From: Microcyclospora pomicola
Lineage: Eukaryota; Ascomycota; Dothideomycetes; Capnodiales
Direction: 5' to 3'
Length of the DNA stretch: 64,000 nucleotides
NCBI GenBank assembly: GCA_002786065.1
Contig: NHNY01000025.1
Location: forward strand, 62,001 to 126,000
This document shows, piece by piece, positions 51,523 to 63,763 of the stretch. Each line of letters opens with the position of its first letter. Position 1 is the first letter of the stretch. Below the pieces are notes generated by a model. That model was not told the DNA's origin, did not search any database, and saw only the letters and a program-made list of their open reading frames with translations. A program made the translations under genes and the position numbers.

Positions 51523-53842
51523 TCAAAGCGAATACGTCTTCCCAGCATACGGAGGAGCGAAGAGAGCGTCGATTTTCGCCGGTGTGAGCAGGATCCTGCA
51601 CTTTGACCCGGTAGCGACAGAGCATAGATTACAGTACCATTCCCCTGAAGTGTCTTGTCAGTCGAGTGCGTCTTATCGAGAACATGTCTGAAGCCTTACC
51701 CTGACTGTGGTTTACCCCTTTTCCCACAACACATCGAACATGATACTTGCCCACAAGACATTGCTTGTTGGCGCATATGACCATTGGGGATCCATCGTCT
51801 GGACCGTAACAGGAGCAAAATAGTGGCTTTGGCTGGTCCGACACACCAGCGAGCGCTTTCGTCGTGCGTAATGGTAAGATCTGCGAAGTCTTGCTTCTCT
51901 CCCTTCTTGTTATAAACAGATCTGCCGTCTCCCAGACGAGAGGACTCCACTTCTGAGTCGGGATCTTCTCCACAAGATCAGTATAGATGACACCGAACGC
52001 ATCCATGCTGATCGTTCTCGATTCATCAGTCCCGGCAGCCAAGGGTCGAAGCTCGATTCTCCTGCCCGGGAACAACTTAGGAACGACTGTCTTACAGCGA
52101 GTCCGTATATAGAGGAGGCACGACTTTGCGAGCGCAAGCTCACGGCACAGCGCATCCGTGCTTATACTGTGCTTGCGAGGGTTGTATACATCGTTGCTGT
52201 CTGCGATGTTGAGTGATACGTTCGGACTCTTGATGACTGTCGGAGGGGCGCCATTGACCGTGGTGTGTGCCGAAGGAGACCGCGGAGCATGCGCCTGAGA
52301 TTCTTGGAAGTCTATTTGAGCTTCACTCGATCTAGTCGCCCGCATTCGATGAGGGGTCTCGTCAAAGAAAGCCAAGGACTGCTTATCATGAAGCGGTGTA
52401 GACAACAAATTGCTTGACAGTTCCATAGGCGGTTCTTGCCTACGTGCAGGAGTCGACGGTCTTTCATGCTCCGAGATCTTGACTGATGCGGGCACAGCGT
52501 CGGATGATATCTTGGGAGTTGGAGGTGTCGTCAGATCAACGCGACGACGCAATGGAGTGCTTGGAAGAGAAGGGGTCGCTAAAGCCTCACGACGATCGTG
52601 CTCTGTGGTCATGGCTGGCTCTGAACTGTTCAAGGACCCATCCAGTGCAAGATCATGGAAGACGGTCTCCCTTTTAGCCTTGTCCAGATCCATCTCATCC
52701 GCCCGGAAGTTCGAAACGAAAGGAGTATCTGGTTCGAATCTCACGTCCACGATTTCGTTGTTGGTCCATTGTGGCGACAATCTTGCAAGAGAGATTTGTC
52801 TTGAGTCCTGCGACATGACACCGTCCCAGAGGTCTTCGAAACAGCGCAAACAGAACGGATGATGTTGTTCGTCATTCCCTGACCGTAAGGCAAGATAGTA
52901 TGTATCATCCTTGATAGACTGTGCGAACTCAGGGCAGTCTGGGTATGTGCAAGTTTGAGGATGATCTGCCGCCAGACGATATTGGACTGTGATCGTGGCT
53001 GATCCCTGCAGCTTTCGCCTGACCTGTTGGAGCAAAGCGCTCGGAGTATCATTGTATGAGTCCGCTTGTGATCTTGGAACGGTAGTTCCTTGTAGTGGAT
53101 GATTCATCAGTTGCTCGCCACCCATGTAAGTAGCCAATCCGTCATCGACATTGCCATGCTGCCTCGCTCGCTGCTGCTTGATTGCAAGTTCCTCACAGTC
53201 AGCGACATACTGTGCTCGTCTAAGGGTGGATATGCACAGAAGAGCCCGATGTGGGATGTTGGACTGTATCGCTGGATCATCTTCTGCTTCCAATGGGCGA
53301 GACCATGAATCTTCGTGGCAATTGAGCATGTAGACTCCATCAGATCCATCGGCTGTGTCCGCATGAAGGGTTCCTGTATCGCTGTTGACACCACTCCCAC
53401 GTCTGTGCGAGGCGGTGCAGAAGCTAGATATCATGGCCGCGGTCCTGTCGATATCACCAAGACTGTCGTGCCCATCGTCCTGACTGTCAGTGGCCATATG
53501 ACGTAGAGTGTCGTCGTAGCTGGCATAGATGGGAGCTGGCCAGCGTTCGCCATAAACGACACCATCAATCGATGGACTAGCTTGGTCCATGGGGTCATTG
53601 ATGGCATTCCAGTTGTACGGATCAGCGTCCTGCAAAGATGCAGGGTCGATGGTGGGAGTTGGTGTCTGCTTGTCAACACGTTGCGCAGCTGCGTTGTTTA
53701 GCTGATCGTGGACCGGCTGTGACAAGTATCGGGAAGTTGTAGTGTCCTGATCAATGTTGTCGTGGAGGCTTGTCAAGGTCCCCCTCAAACGGCGTTTCTT
53801 GACACCATACATGCATGTATGCTCGAGCTTGTTGGTGAGCAT
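51523..53842 (-). CDS. PHD-finger protein
   Basis: Two exons, 51700-53842 and 51523-51644, give 754 residues. The 55-nt intron (GTAAGG donor, CTGAC branch, CTTCAG acceptor) joins in phase 1. Without splicing the frame runs to a stop near 51629 and the zinc finger is incomplete; with it the protein gains GEWYCNLC, the expected last zinc pair. The finger starts at FCSCYGPDDGSPMVIC near residue 665 and continues with KYHVRC. A second Cys/His cluster (CTYPDCPEF ... HPFCLRCFEDLW, about 300-345) may be another zinc site. Most of the rest is Ser/Thr/Asp-rich and disordered. PHD fingers usually read histone H3 tails, so a chromatin role is likely. The first ATG in the frame is 53842. Confidence 0.82.
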
Positions 53843-54779
53843 GGTCGGCGGAGGGTGAGCGTCGGTGGCTGGCAGGTGCAGAGAAGCAGAAATCGACAGA
53901 GAATGGGAGGTCTGGCATAACACAAAGAAAGACGATGGCTACCTTAGAAGGGTGACTCGACAACGACTTGAGGCGCCCACCAACGACACCTACCTTATGA
54001 TCCAAAGACTTTAAATAGCGTATCCAGGATACTTTGAGAGAAACATGAAAGCACCGTGAATGCCTGACCGTGAATCAAAGGTAACGCTGAACCCAGAGTC
54101 AACCAAGTCGAGTCCCCGAACACTTGACCATCTAGATACCTGACCCTAAGGTAAGGTTCCATGCATCTGCTTGCCGTGACTCGACCATAGACTACGATAA
54201 CTCAATCGCTTCAACATTCTGGGTCGAGCATAAGATGAGATGCCTTTGCAAGCTCACTGTGATATAACATGGCGAGTAGAAGATGAGGAAGCTTGATACC
54301 GTACTCGCTGTTGACGATCAACGAGATGGACTCGAACCGTAGCAACGCCATGTCCGCATTGTCTCACGGTTACACGGTGGATCTGGGCTCTCATCACATG
54401 CAAGCTGGACGGGTGAAGTCGAAGATGAAGAAGTGAAGTCTTCGGTCCCGGATGTGCCGCGATGGATTGGGTGGATGCGCACGGAGACGACGGTAAAGTT
54501 AAAGTAAGATTCGAAGCGTCGTTCAGGGTTCAAGAGTGGCGACATGCTAGGCACCACCAAATGATCCGCTACTCCCGTGATGAGAAGATTCACATGTCGA
54601 CGACCTCCTGTCCGTCTCCTACGGTTGAATACATCCCTCATCAACATTCCATCGACTTCGCATTTACACCCGCCGCTTGAGATACCACGATTCCACCGTT
54701 CAGATCAGCACGCGCTTCTGCCTCGCTCATCAGTCTGATCACACCCGCGCAACCACAACATCATACCAATTCGCCCGCC
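53843..54779. other. Divergent promoter region PHD protein / SCS7
   Basis: About 940 bp. The C/A-rich 100 bases before 54780 look like a leader. A B-box-like GGTTCGAGTCC lies on the minus strand near 54330; see rejected items. Confidence 0.5.
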
Positions 54780-56088
54780 ATGCCGGGTCGAACACTTCCA
54801 ACGCTGCCATCCGCAGAGGTCGCATCTCACAACACAGCCAAGTCATGCTATGTGACGGTCGGCACCAAAGTCTACGACATCACATCCTTCCTTGAGGATC
54901 ACCCGGGCGGTCCGGAATTGATCCTCGACTATGCTGGGAAAGATGTGAAGGAGGCGATGGAAGACCCCGTTTCACATACACACTCCGAGTCTGCCTGGGA
55001 GATGCTTGATGACTACATTGTTGGTTTCGTGGCGACTGAGAAGGTCATGAACGCGGTTGTCGCAGGCCAAGATCCGTTCGCAGTGCTCCCGTTGGAGCCC
55101 AATGGCAAGGGCATGAAGGAGCTGGCTGCGAATGGAAATGGAGCAGTGGAGGATGTCCAGGCCAGGGATCATGCAAAGACTGCAGGTGCGGAGGCAGAAG
55201 CTCAAGACAAGGCGGTGTATGCGAGTACAGGCATGAGCTCAGAGGACGATCTTAGCAAGGATACCGATGCGCGATCAGACTACAAGCGCCATAAGTTCCT
55301 CGATCTTGATCGTCCGTTATTGATGCAAGTGTGGAATGGAGGTTTCAGCAAGGAATTCTACCTCGAGCAAGTACACCGACCACGACACTACAAGGGCGGC
55401 GAGTCTGCACCACTCTTTGGCAACTTCCTCGAGCCGCTCTCGAAGACCGCGTGGTATGTGGTGCCGATCGTGTGGATGCCTCCTGTCATCTATGGCACTT
55501 TTCTTGCCGCGCAGGCTCTGAACCCACTGGCGCTGATGTCGTATTGGGCACTCGGTCTCGGCATCTGGACGATCGTCGAGTACGGTCTTCACCGCTGCCT
55601 GTTCCACGTCGACAACTATCTGCCCGACAACCGCGTTGCACTTACGGCACATTTCCTGCTCCACGGCATCCACCACTACCTTCCGATGGATCGTCTTCGT
55701 CTTGTCATGCCGCCGACCCTATTCCTTGCGCTTGCTACCCCATTCTGGAAGCTGGCACACACTCTCTTCTTCTATGATTGGAATGCAGCAGTGGCTGTGT
55801 TCTGCGGCGGTATCTTCGGATACATCTGCTACGATCTGACCCACTACTTTCTACACCACAAGACGTAAGTCTCTTTCATTCACCCTGATCATGATGATAT
55901 TGTACTAATGCACCGATCACAGACTTCCATCCTACTGGCGCGAACTCAAGAAGTACCACCTCCAGCACCATTTCATGGACTACGAGAACGGCTTCGGTGT
56001 GACCAGTCGATTCTGGGACCGTATTTTCGGCACTGAGCTCCCGCCACCACCGACCCTCTCCCGCCCGAAGGTCATCAAGACTTTGTAA
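54780..56088 (+). CDS. SCS7: Sphingolipid alpha-hydroxylase (fatty acid 2-hydroxylase)
   Basis: Two exons, 54780-55864 and 55923-56088, encode 416 residues; the 58-nt intron (GTAAGT, GATCACAG) joins in phase 2. An N-terminal cytochrome b5 domain (about 10-90) has the haem-ligand HPGG motif near residue 41 and a second His near 63. An acidic/Ala-rich linker follows. The membrane fatty-acid-hydroxylase domain (about 170-410) has the di-iron histidine motifs EYGLHRCLFH, HFLLHGIHHYLP, HYFLHHKT and YHLQHHFMDYENGFG. The enzyme hydroxylates carbon 2 of the very-long-chain fatty acid of ceramide in the ER. The intron separates the third and fourth histidine boxes. A poly-Pro run lies near the C-terminus. 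Confidence 0.95.
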
Positions 56089-56467
56089 TCGCATGCACTC
56101 GCTCCACAGCTTTACGAAGAATTCCGCAAATGCAGACTTTCACATCCAACATTCACGGCGCTGGCGTTTTATGAAAGACTGGATCGATTTGTTTCCTACT
56201 CTATACCAAAGAAAGCGTGCATGGACACGCGCATCCAATACCTCGAGTACGGAGCATAGGTTGCTTTGCCGTAGGGGGTTTGTGGGTGGTTCATCTTCTC
56301 ACCTCGAATGAACAGAAGCGTGTACAGACGAAGATACTATAATGCTAATACCGATTTCTACATGATTCCGTTTGCCTTTTGTTTTCATGACTCTATAGAC
56401 TCCTCGCTTCGAATGCGACGCACTGTCTTTTTTTTTTTAAAGCATGCTCACATAACAACAGCACCTC
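56089..56467. other. Convergent 3' region with an 11-T run
   Basis: It contains a run of eleven T at 56428-56438, about 30 bases beyond the stop codon of the Sac gene on the opposite strand. Only the 3' UTRs of the two genes are expected. Confidence 0.5.
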
Positions 56468-59393
56468 TCATGACCACACCAGCTTCTTCAAGCTATACCC
56501 AATCGACTCCGCCAGTCCGGTGTTCCTCCTCGCCTCGTCCACCGAAATCACATCCCGCGCCTCCACCTGCACAGCCCCTTTCGTCGCGCGCGCGACCTCC
56601 TCACACACCTGCCGGACCAGCTCCCGCTCGTCCTGCCCCTGCACGCCCGACAGTGCCTTGAACGCCAGCAGGCGCGTCTCGCTCTTCTCGGGCTCCGCCT
56701 GCTTCGCCAGCTCGCCGCGCTCGGCGTTCTCGTCGCCGGCGGCCTCTTCGTTCCCGATGCTGCGCGTGTTGGTCCGCACGATCGTCTCGCCGGCCACGAC
56801 GCGGTAGCGCAGGGCGAAGCCGACGTTGCGCGCGGGGTCGATGTGCGTCGCGCCCAGCGTGCTGGTGATGTAAGCGCCGTGCCAGAGCGTAGTGAGGTCG
56901 GCGAGCGCGACGCGCTCCGAGCTGCGGACTTTCTCCGCGTCCCAGTCGAAGCGGACGAAGTAGAGGGCGGCGTCGGTGAGCAGGATGATGCATTCTTCGA
57001 ACGGGAGGGAGCGGAGCGTGTTGGCGGCGGCGGGACAGCTGAGCGTCCAGCCGGCGCGGTAGTCTTCGTGCGGGTCGGGCAGGATGATGCGCGAGGCGGT
57101 GTCGATGGCATTCTGGCGAATGCGCGAGAGGTCGATGCGCGGGTCGGCGTTGGCCATGTCGGAGACGAACTCGTCGAAGGCGGAGGGGGTAGTGTTGCCG
57201 AGCCAGTAGTCGATGTTGGTCTGCAGGAGGTAGTCGCTGGTTAGGTTATTGTAGTAGCGGTTCAGCGTGAGGCTGAAGTCGGACAGAGCGCCAGTCCAGT
57301 TGCGTTTGCGTGTACGGGTGAAGTCGCCTTTAAGTGCAGAGGTGCCGGCGTATTGCTTCGAGATCGCGTCGCCATTATCCGCCCTAGTTGTGTCAGCTTT
57401 TGCTTCATCATTCAAATTATGTACATTGGGATGATCTTGCAGGCTTACCAGAGCACATTGAACCACTGCGTCTTAGCATCAGCTTGGAGGTCGATACTGA
57501 GACCAAGCTCGGCGAGCTGTTTCTGCAAGGCCCAGCCTCCGATCGCAGACTGTACGACATTCGTCCGATCGAGACAGTCCATACAATTCGTCCGAAGCAC
57601 GCCACTCTGTTGTGTTGAGATCTTCTCGTTGTGGCTGACCGTCCATCCGATTTTCTGCAGAGGCTCGGCCAGCTTGTCGAGAAGTAGAGACACGTTCTCG
57701 AACTTCATACCTATCCAAGTCGTCAGCATTGTCCAGCGAACTCATTTACGATAATGAATAGAAGCGCTTCTGACCCACCTTTGCAAGCTGCGTGGAAGTC
57801 GAACCACTCAAACCCAATCTTACCGCCATCAGATCCCGCATTCTCGTTGAATGTTTTTGCATGTCGCTCGTATGCTTCGCCCACGGCAAGCTCGTTTCCA
57901 TGCCGATCGATCAGCGAGGCGGCCTCCACGACGCTACCATATCGCTGGGCGATAGCTGCAAAGTGCTTCCGGAACGCCACTTGGTTCGTGGCTTCAGACC
58001 CGAAGAACACCGGCACGGGCTTGAAGCTGTAAGGATTCTGTGAAAATAATAGAGGAATTGATCCTCGAAGCTGAACCAGAGAGAATGCTTGTTTGGTGGT
58101 GTCCCAATCTTGGTAGGAGAGAACTTGCTCAGTCTCTACCGTATTAGCCACATTGCCATCCTCGTCGATGCCGCGCCGGAGATAACGAAGACCGGCACGT
58201 TTGGTGGAGCGACGTGAAATAAGCGTGAGTAATAACTTGTTGTTCGGTGCACCGTCCGTGCTTGAGGAGGCTGTGTCGCTGTTCGAAGCTTCATATGCAG
58301 CCGCGGCAGGTAATGCTGAGTTTTCAGAAGTCTTCGAGACGTCAGAAACTACGTCCGAGTGATCCCCGTCAGTCTTGGCGATGGAGAAGTTCCTCTGGCT
58401 GACGAATCCCTGGATCAAAGGTAGCACATAGGCATCCTTTCCAGCCTCAGCGAATGGAGAGACCAAATGTCGGTTCCAGAAGTAAAGAGTATCGACACGC
58501 CTCCACAGTGGAGTGGACGTTGACGAAGAGTCCTTCCGTAAGAGCGATCTTGAGATGTCATGATCATACGAGAAATAAAATCCGCTGGAGCTGAAATACA
58601 GTCTTGCCGCGTTGACGATTCTGGGAGTGAGCGATTCGATGGCACTTTGAGTTGATGGTGATGGTAGTCCCTCCGTCTCCTCAGCGCTTTCACTGGTGAT
58701 GTTCAGATTTGAAGTAGGCCCAGAAGCCCCTTCATCAGCGGAAAGCGCATCCTTCGCCTGCTTATCTTGTTCCTCCGTCAACGATTCATCCTTGTGGTCG
58801 GTCATGCCTTGCTGGCGTCTTCCACTCGCAGCCCATCCACCACCTTTGCTGAACCATCGCTCCGCAAATCTACCGTATTTGCCTCGATCCTGGACGATGT
58901 TTCTGACGACCGAACCGGTGGATTTGGAGTGCTTTTGTGCATTTGAGGTCGACTCATCATCGCTACCCAGCGCAGAACCTTCGTCGTCTGTTCCTACATC
59001 ACTTTCATCTCCGTGGACAGATCCTACCAGCGACCTTCGAGCCGCAGTGATCGCACTTTGTGCTTGTGCTTGCGAAGCTAGCGGAATGAGCGTGACATCC
59101 CTGATCCCGTATACAGCTTTGCCACGGATTTGCGCTACCTGCTCTCGTCGCGAAATTGCGATGAGGTAAGATGTCTGCACCAGGTTCAAAAGACCTACAA
59201 TGCCGTATATCTCGAACGCAGTCTGCGAGCTTTCGTCCTCTTCGCGTCTGCTTTGGCCTGCGGAATTGATGCTGTTCCGGCTTCCATAGTCGATCCGGAG
59301 TCCAGCGTCTTTATCTCGGCCAGATCCGACAGGTTGAAGGAGCAGACCATCGGCAGCTGCAAATATCAAAATCTTCCTGACCAGGCCAGGCAT
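56468..59393 (-). CDS. Sac-domain phosphoinositide phosphatase (Sac2/INPP5F-like)
   Basis: Three exons, 57779-59393, 57449-57710 and 56468-57383, encode 930 residues. Introns use GTGGGT/GGATAG (phase 1) and GTAAGC/AACTAG (phase 2). The frame is open to an ATG at 59498, but the ATG at 59393 has a better context (A at -3) and opens the hydrophobic segment [18 protein letters not shown] that starts the domain. The Sac domain has [34 protein letters not shown] and the catalytic CMDCLDRTN (C-x5-R-T). The C-terminal part ([22 protein letters not shown]) is the hSac2 homology domain. A Ser-rich insert of about 200 residues splits the N-terminal half. The likely substrate is phosphatidylinositol 4-phosphate or a related lipid on endosomal or Golgi membranes. 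Confidence 0.88.
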
Positions 59394-60403
59394 ATTTACG
59401 ATTTTGGTATCGTTCTGGTACTCACGGTCCAACTGATCTCCTTGGTTGATGATGCAGATCGGAGCATCCGTGCATGACGTAGCGAGCTCCAGGTACATGG
59501 GAACACGGGCGATCGAGCAAGAGTCTGTGCGGGTGGCTGTGGGCAGGAGACGCGCTGATGTAACCTACGACTTTTGCTGCTGATTCTGCTCGCATTGCAT
59601 TTCACAGTCGGCGTTGATTACTGCAACGTGGGAACACGAGAAAGCATGCAATCGAAGAGAGATACATGTCTGGGCTGTGAAAACAATTTACTACCTGATA
59701 GCTCCAAGATTTCGTCTGTAAAACACGGGCATCCCTGAGCCTACGTACGACCGATGGAAACATCTCTAATAATGCTAATTAGTATACCTATCTCTGACGA
59801 TGATGTCCCCGTCTCTGATCCTGATCTACTTGTCATTGACACTGATGAAGCTCACCATAATAGCCGGGCCAACATCAACTCATTGCAGTGAGATACTATG
59901 ATGGATCCTCATCTTCGGCGGAGGCAGGCCAGCAACATCCTCGGACCAAAGGTCAGCAAAACAAAAGATGACGTGGGGATGCTGACAGCAGAGTACAAAC
60001 GTAGATATGCTTAGACTTATGACCTCCAGGCTATGATCGACGTGCGGTAGATGATAAATCCGGACTAGCTCGGAAAGTCTCTCCCGACCTCACTGGCGGA
60101 TTTAGCCGCTTTCTGGGCAGCCGTTATCGACTCGCCGTCATGTCGCATCCGCACCTTCTAGATTGAGACAAACTGCCCGTGGGACGACCATCGTGCATGA
60201 TCAGCAGTCAGCACCGCTTGAATGATGCTACCGTAGAGATAGTCATGGTTCGGCACAGATCAGCCGCACCGGCTCTCCCGTGCTTTCTGCTATGATGCGC
60301 AGGGCATGCACCGACGGTATAGAAACGATGGGTATTCCCCGCCTCTCGGTGTTTCCTTTCGGTTTTGATTCCAAGTCATTGGCGATTATACACTGTCCAA
60401 GAC
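59394..60403. other. Divergent promoter region, Sac phosphatase / carboxypeptidase
   Basis: An out-of-frame ATG-initiated frame from about 60293 overlaps the carboxypeptidase start; it would matter only if transcription starts that far upstream. Otherwise nothing was recognised. Confidence 0.45.
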
Positions 60404-62396
60404 ATGCATATCCCTCTACTGTTCACGGCCCTGCTGGGCATTTCCAGCGTTACAGCCCTCCAGTCTCCCCACAGGAAAGCTCCCGCCAAGGCGAAGAGGA
60501 CCATCCCGGAGCACTGGGGCAAGCCATCTTGGCCACACCACGGACACAAGCATCTCAACCCCAAGACTGAAAGTGAGTCCACGCAGTGCCAAGTTCTCTA
60601 GCCTTCCAATTAACACATTCCAGAGTTCGCTGTCAATGGCTCCGCTCTTCCCGATGTCGACTTCGATCCCGGCGAGTCCTATGCCGGAACCCTGTCCATT
60701 GACTCCAATGCTTCCAACGAGAACGCCTTATGGTTCTGGTACTGGCCTTCAGAGAACCCTGCTGCAGACGACGAGGTGGTCATCTGGCTCAACGGCGGTC
60801 CCGGATGCAGTTCTCTTGACGGGTTTCTGCAAGAGAACGGACCCATCAGTTGGTGAGTTGTTCGTGGCAAATCCTGCCGATCCGGACGATCGAGAATAGC
60901 TACTGACACCTCGTAGGCAGTCTGGCACTTACCGCCCAGTCAAGGTATGTATATATGGGCATTGACCCTCAACATTCGCTTTTCTTTCCGTTGTTGGCTC
61001 ACGCGGCAACGCAATAGTCACCGTACTCATGGACGAACCTGACGAACATGATCTGGATCGACCAACCGATTGGCACGGGTCTCTCCCCTGCCGCACCAGG
61101 CGCGCCAACAAAAATTAAAAACGAAAAGGACGTTGCAACCGACTTCATGGGATTTTGGAAGAATTTCATGGAGACCTTTGATCTGGTTGGGAAGAAAGTT
61201 TACATTACTGGAGGTATGTGACACTGGACGTGCTACTTACAACGACTGCTAATTTCGCTTGTCAGAGTCCTACGCTGGCCAATACATCCCATATATTGCA
61301 TACTATATGCTGGAGACAAACAACACGGATTACTACAACGTCCAGGGAATTCAGATCAATGATCCTAGCATCAATTACGATGATACTTTGATCTACGGTG
61401 TGTTTGAATGATTGAAGACTATCGCATATCATGAACTGACTTTAGCAGCACCTTCCGTGTGGGCATTGAATGATTACGCCAACATTTTCGGTCTTAACGA
61501 CACTTTCATGGCCGAAGTCAACGAGCGTGCTGAGAAATGTGGCTACTTTGAGTTCATGGAGAATGCGCTTCAATTCCCTCCTCCAGGCAAGATTCCTACT
61601 GCTCCTAACAGCTCCGAGCCTGGCTGTGCCATTTGGGACGATATCATTGCCGCGGCAGTCTACATCAATCCGTGCTTCAACATCTATCACATCATTGACT
61701 ACTGTCCTTTCCTGTGGGACGAACTCGGGTAAGAGCATGAAGTTCTCTAACTCGAAAGGCCGAAAGCACTAACATGCTGCCAGATTCCCCAGCCTCGCAC
61801 CAGGTCCCAACGACTACTTCAACTCGTCTGTAGTCCAGGAACTTCTCCACGTCCCTCACAAAGTGGACTATAGCGTCTGTGGCGACGATACTCTCGGACT
61901 GCTCGACCCTGGCGACACAAGCATTCCCTCTGCTCTTGGCCCGCTTCCATACGTTATTGAACGCACGAATAACGTCGTTATTGGCCACGGCTGGCTTGAT
62001 TATCTTCTTTTCGCCAATGGCTCTCTCGTGACGATCAACAACATGACGTGGAACGGAGCACAGGGCTTTCAGACGGCACCGTCCGCCACCAACAACTTCT
62101 TTGTACCTTACCATCCGGGGCTCGCCGAGATCCTCTACGAGATCGAGTACCAGCCGATTCCATCAGTACCCCAGACAAACGTCGCAGGTGCCGGATTGCT
62201 GGGTGTCACGCACACGGAGCGCGGCCTGACCTGGGTGACGGTCGACCACGCTGGCCACGAGATCCCACAATATGTGCCAGGCGCTTCGTACAGGCAGCTG
62301 GAATTCCTGCTAGGCCGCATCAGCAGTCTCACTGAAATGGGCGACTTCACAACCCAGACAGGCAACTTCACGGGCACCACGCCGCCATCGAAGTAA
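60404..62396 (+). CDS. Secreted serine carboxypeptidase, S1-like (peptidase family S10)
   Basis: Seven exons: 60404-60572, 60624-60852, 60917-60944, 61018-61213, 61266-61397, 61446-61728 and 61784-62396, giving 549 residues. A signal peptide of about 18 residues is followed by a Lys/Arg-rich propeptide. The S10 signatures are [25 protein letters not shown], the nucleophile Ser209 in GESYAGQY, the likely Asp in [12 protein letters not shown], and His504 in [18 protein letters not shown] is typical of carboxypeptidase S1. Several N-glycosylation sequons are present. It removes C-terminal residues from peptides outside the cell, probably at acid pH. Exon 3 is only 28 nt. The acceptor of exon 6 is a tandem TAG-CAG, so one Ala may be optional. 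Confidence 0.92.
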
Positions 62397-63346
62397 TCAG
62401 GGTCGACGAGACGAGAGCCTTGCATATCTGTTGCAAGAGTACGACTTACGAACGTCAATAAATGCAGGATATGTAGAGTCCATGTATGTATGCAGGGTAT
62501 CGCGAATTGATTGCCCGAGCAAATGGAATATCCTATCGCATTCTTCACTCTGCCTTGATATGCACGACCCCTGGAATGTTTGGACACCGTATTTAGCGTA
62601 CCGGCTTAGTTGTGGCGGACGTACGAACGGCCCATTCGAACGAGTCTGCTGAGGTAGCTCTAAAGCATCCGATGCAAACTCGGTCTGTCATACTCTTGTG
62701 AAGTGTCATCGAAGCATACCAAAGCATAGTAGGCTGAGAGTGATCCGTTCACATCATTTTCGCCGTCACCGCGCTGTTCTTACAGTATCTGATACTTGAT
62801 GTGTGCTATACGTATTCAGCAGTGCATTCAACCACAAGCGATCACCTGTAGATACAGCTCGCTCTACAGTGCATTGTTCCGTTCTAGAGCATGTTCGATG
62901 GAGTGAACAATGTCGGTACAGTAACTTCGCGCGTCGTGACCAGTATTGCGCACGGGCCCTCTCCATCACTACTTCCGGTCCCTGAGCAGCTCGTCCACTG
63001 CATTCATGCCAGGCACAACCTGCCACATGTAAAGCATGGCGACTTCGTCAACAACACCGAAGGAGACAGGAATCTACACCTTGCGTTGGTGGTACTTCTA
63101 TGTGTTCGCTAGGGTCACGTTGCGCAGGCACGATCTTACCCCTTGGCTTCAGCGCAAGAATGAGGTACTAATTATGCATTGACAGGCTTGTACCTGACAA
63201 CGACACAACTGCAACGCAGGCATAGCAGTCTTCGCACGCAAGAGCCTGGAAGAAACTCCGTTGATGTGAATGAAGACTGTGATTTTATGGTAAAGGACAC
63301 TTCAACACTTGGACGACGACTATGAGTGGCGACCACTTGCGATACT
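62397..63346. other. Intergenic region downstream of the carboxypeptidase
   Basis: Only short frames were seen, none with a domain or a plausible start. Confidence 0.5.
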
Positions 63347-63763
63347 ATGCGATGCAGGACGACGAATCCTTCCCACAAGGTCTCGCTACTGACACAAGAT
63401 GACATCCCACAGGCTGCAGACTCCCTTGATCCGTCTGTGGCACCGCGATGGAACGTGGTGTTGCCGGTCGCGCAGTCTCGAATTGTATGTCACGACCTTG
63501 AACTTGTCAAAAAAGTGTCATGGGAAGAATCTCATACGACCAACTACACGGATTGGAGTCATGCCCATTCTATGATACAGGAAGCGTTGCATCACGCTCC
63601 CTCTTACAGCGAAGCACTGCGGAGTTTCGTTACTGCGCGATTCCTCCTCAGGTCAAACAGGAATCGGAACACCACTTCAGGAAGGTTGTGGGAGGTGGTG
63701 CTCAGGGCCTTGCGTGATATCATTGTCTTGCCTCACGCCAACTCCTTAAACGAGTGTTCCTAA
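63347..63763 (+). CDS. Doubtful hypothetical protein, 138 residues
   Basis: The frame begins at an ATG at 63347 in a run that is open a little further upstream without an ATG. The product has mixed, protein-like composition (LLTQDDIPQAADSLDPSVAP near the start, LWEVVLRALRDIIVLPHANS near the end) but no recognised domain, signal peptide or membrane segment. A competing frame overlaps its first 60 bases. It may be an unrecognised exon or a chance frame. Nothing was recognised in the remaining 240 bases to the window end. Confidence 0.25.
   Translation: MRCRTTNPSHKVSLLTQDDIPQAADSLDPSVAPRWNVVLPVAQSRIVCHDLELVKKVSWEESHTTNYTDWSHAHSMIQEALHHAPSYSEALRSFVTARFLLRSNRNRNTTSGRLWEVVLRALRDIIVLPHANSLNECS

Noticed and set aside
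54318-54385. B-box-like GGTTCGAGTCC on the minus strand
   Set aside because: The flanking bases do not form a T stem, the supposed acceptor end has no partner, and the anticodon-like loop lacks T at position 33.
56548-57111. A 187-codon Arg/Ser/Ala-rich frame
   Set aside because: It is a shadow of the Sac2-homology exon, which has a clear family match in its own frame.
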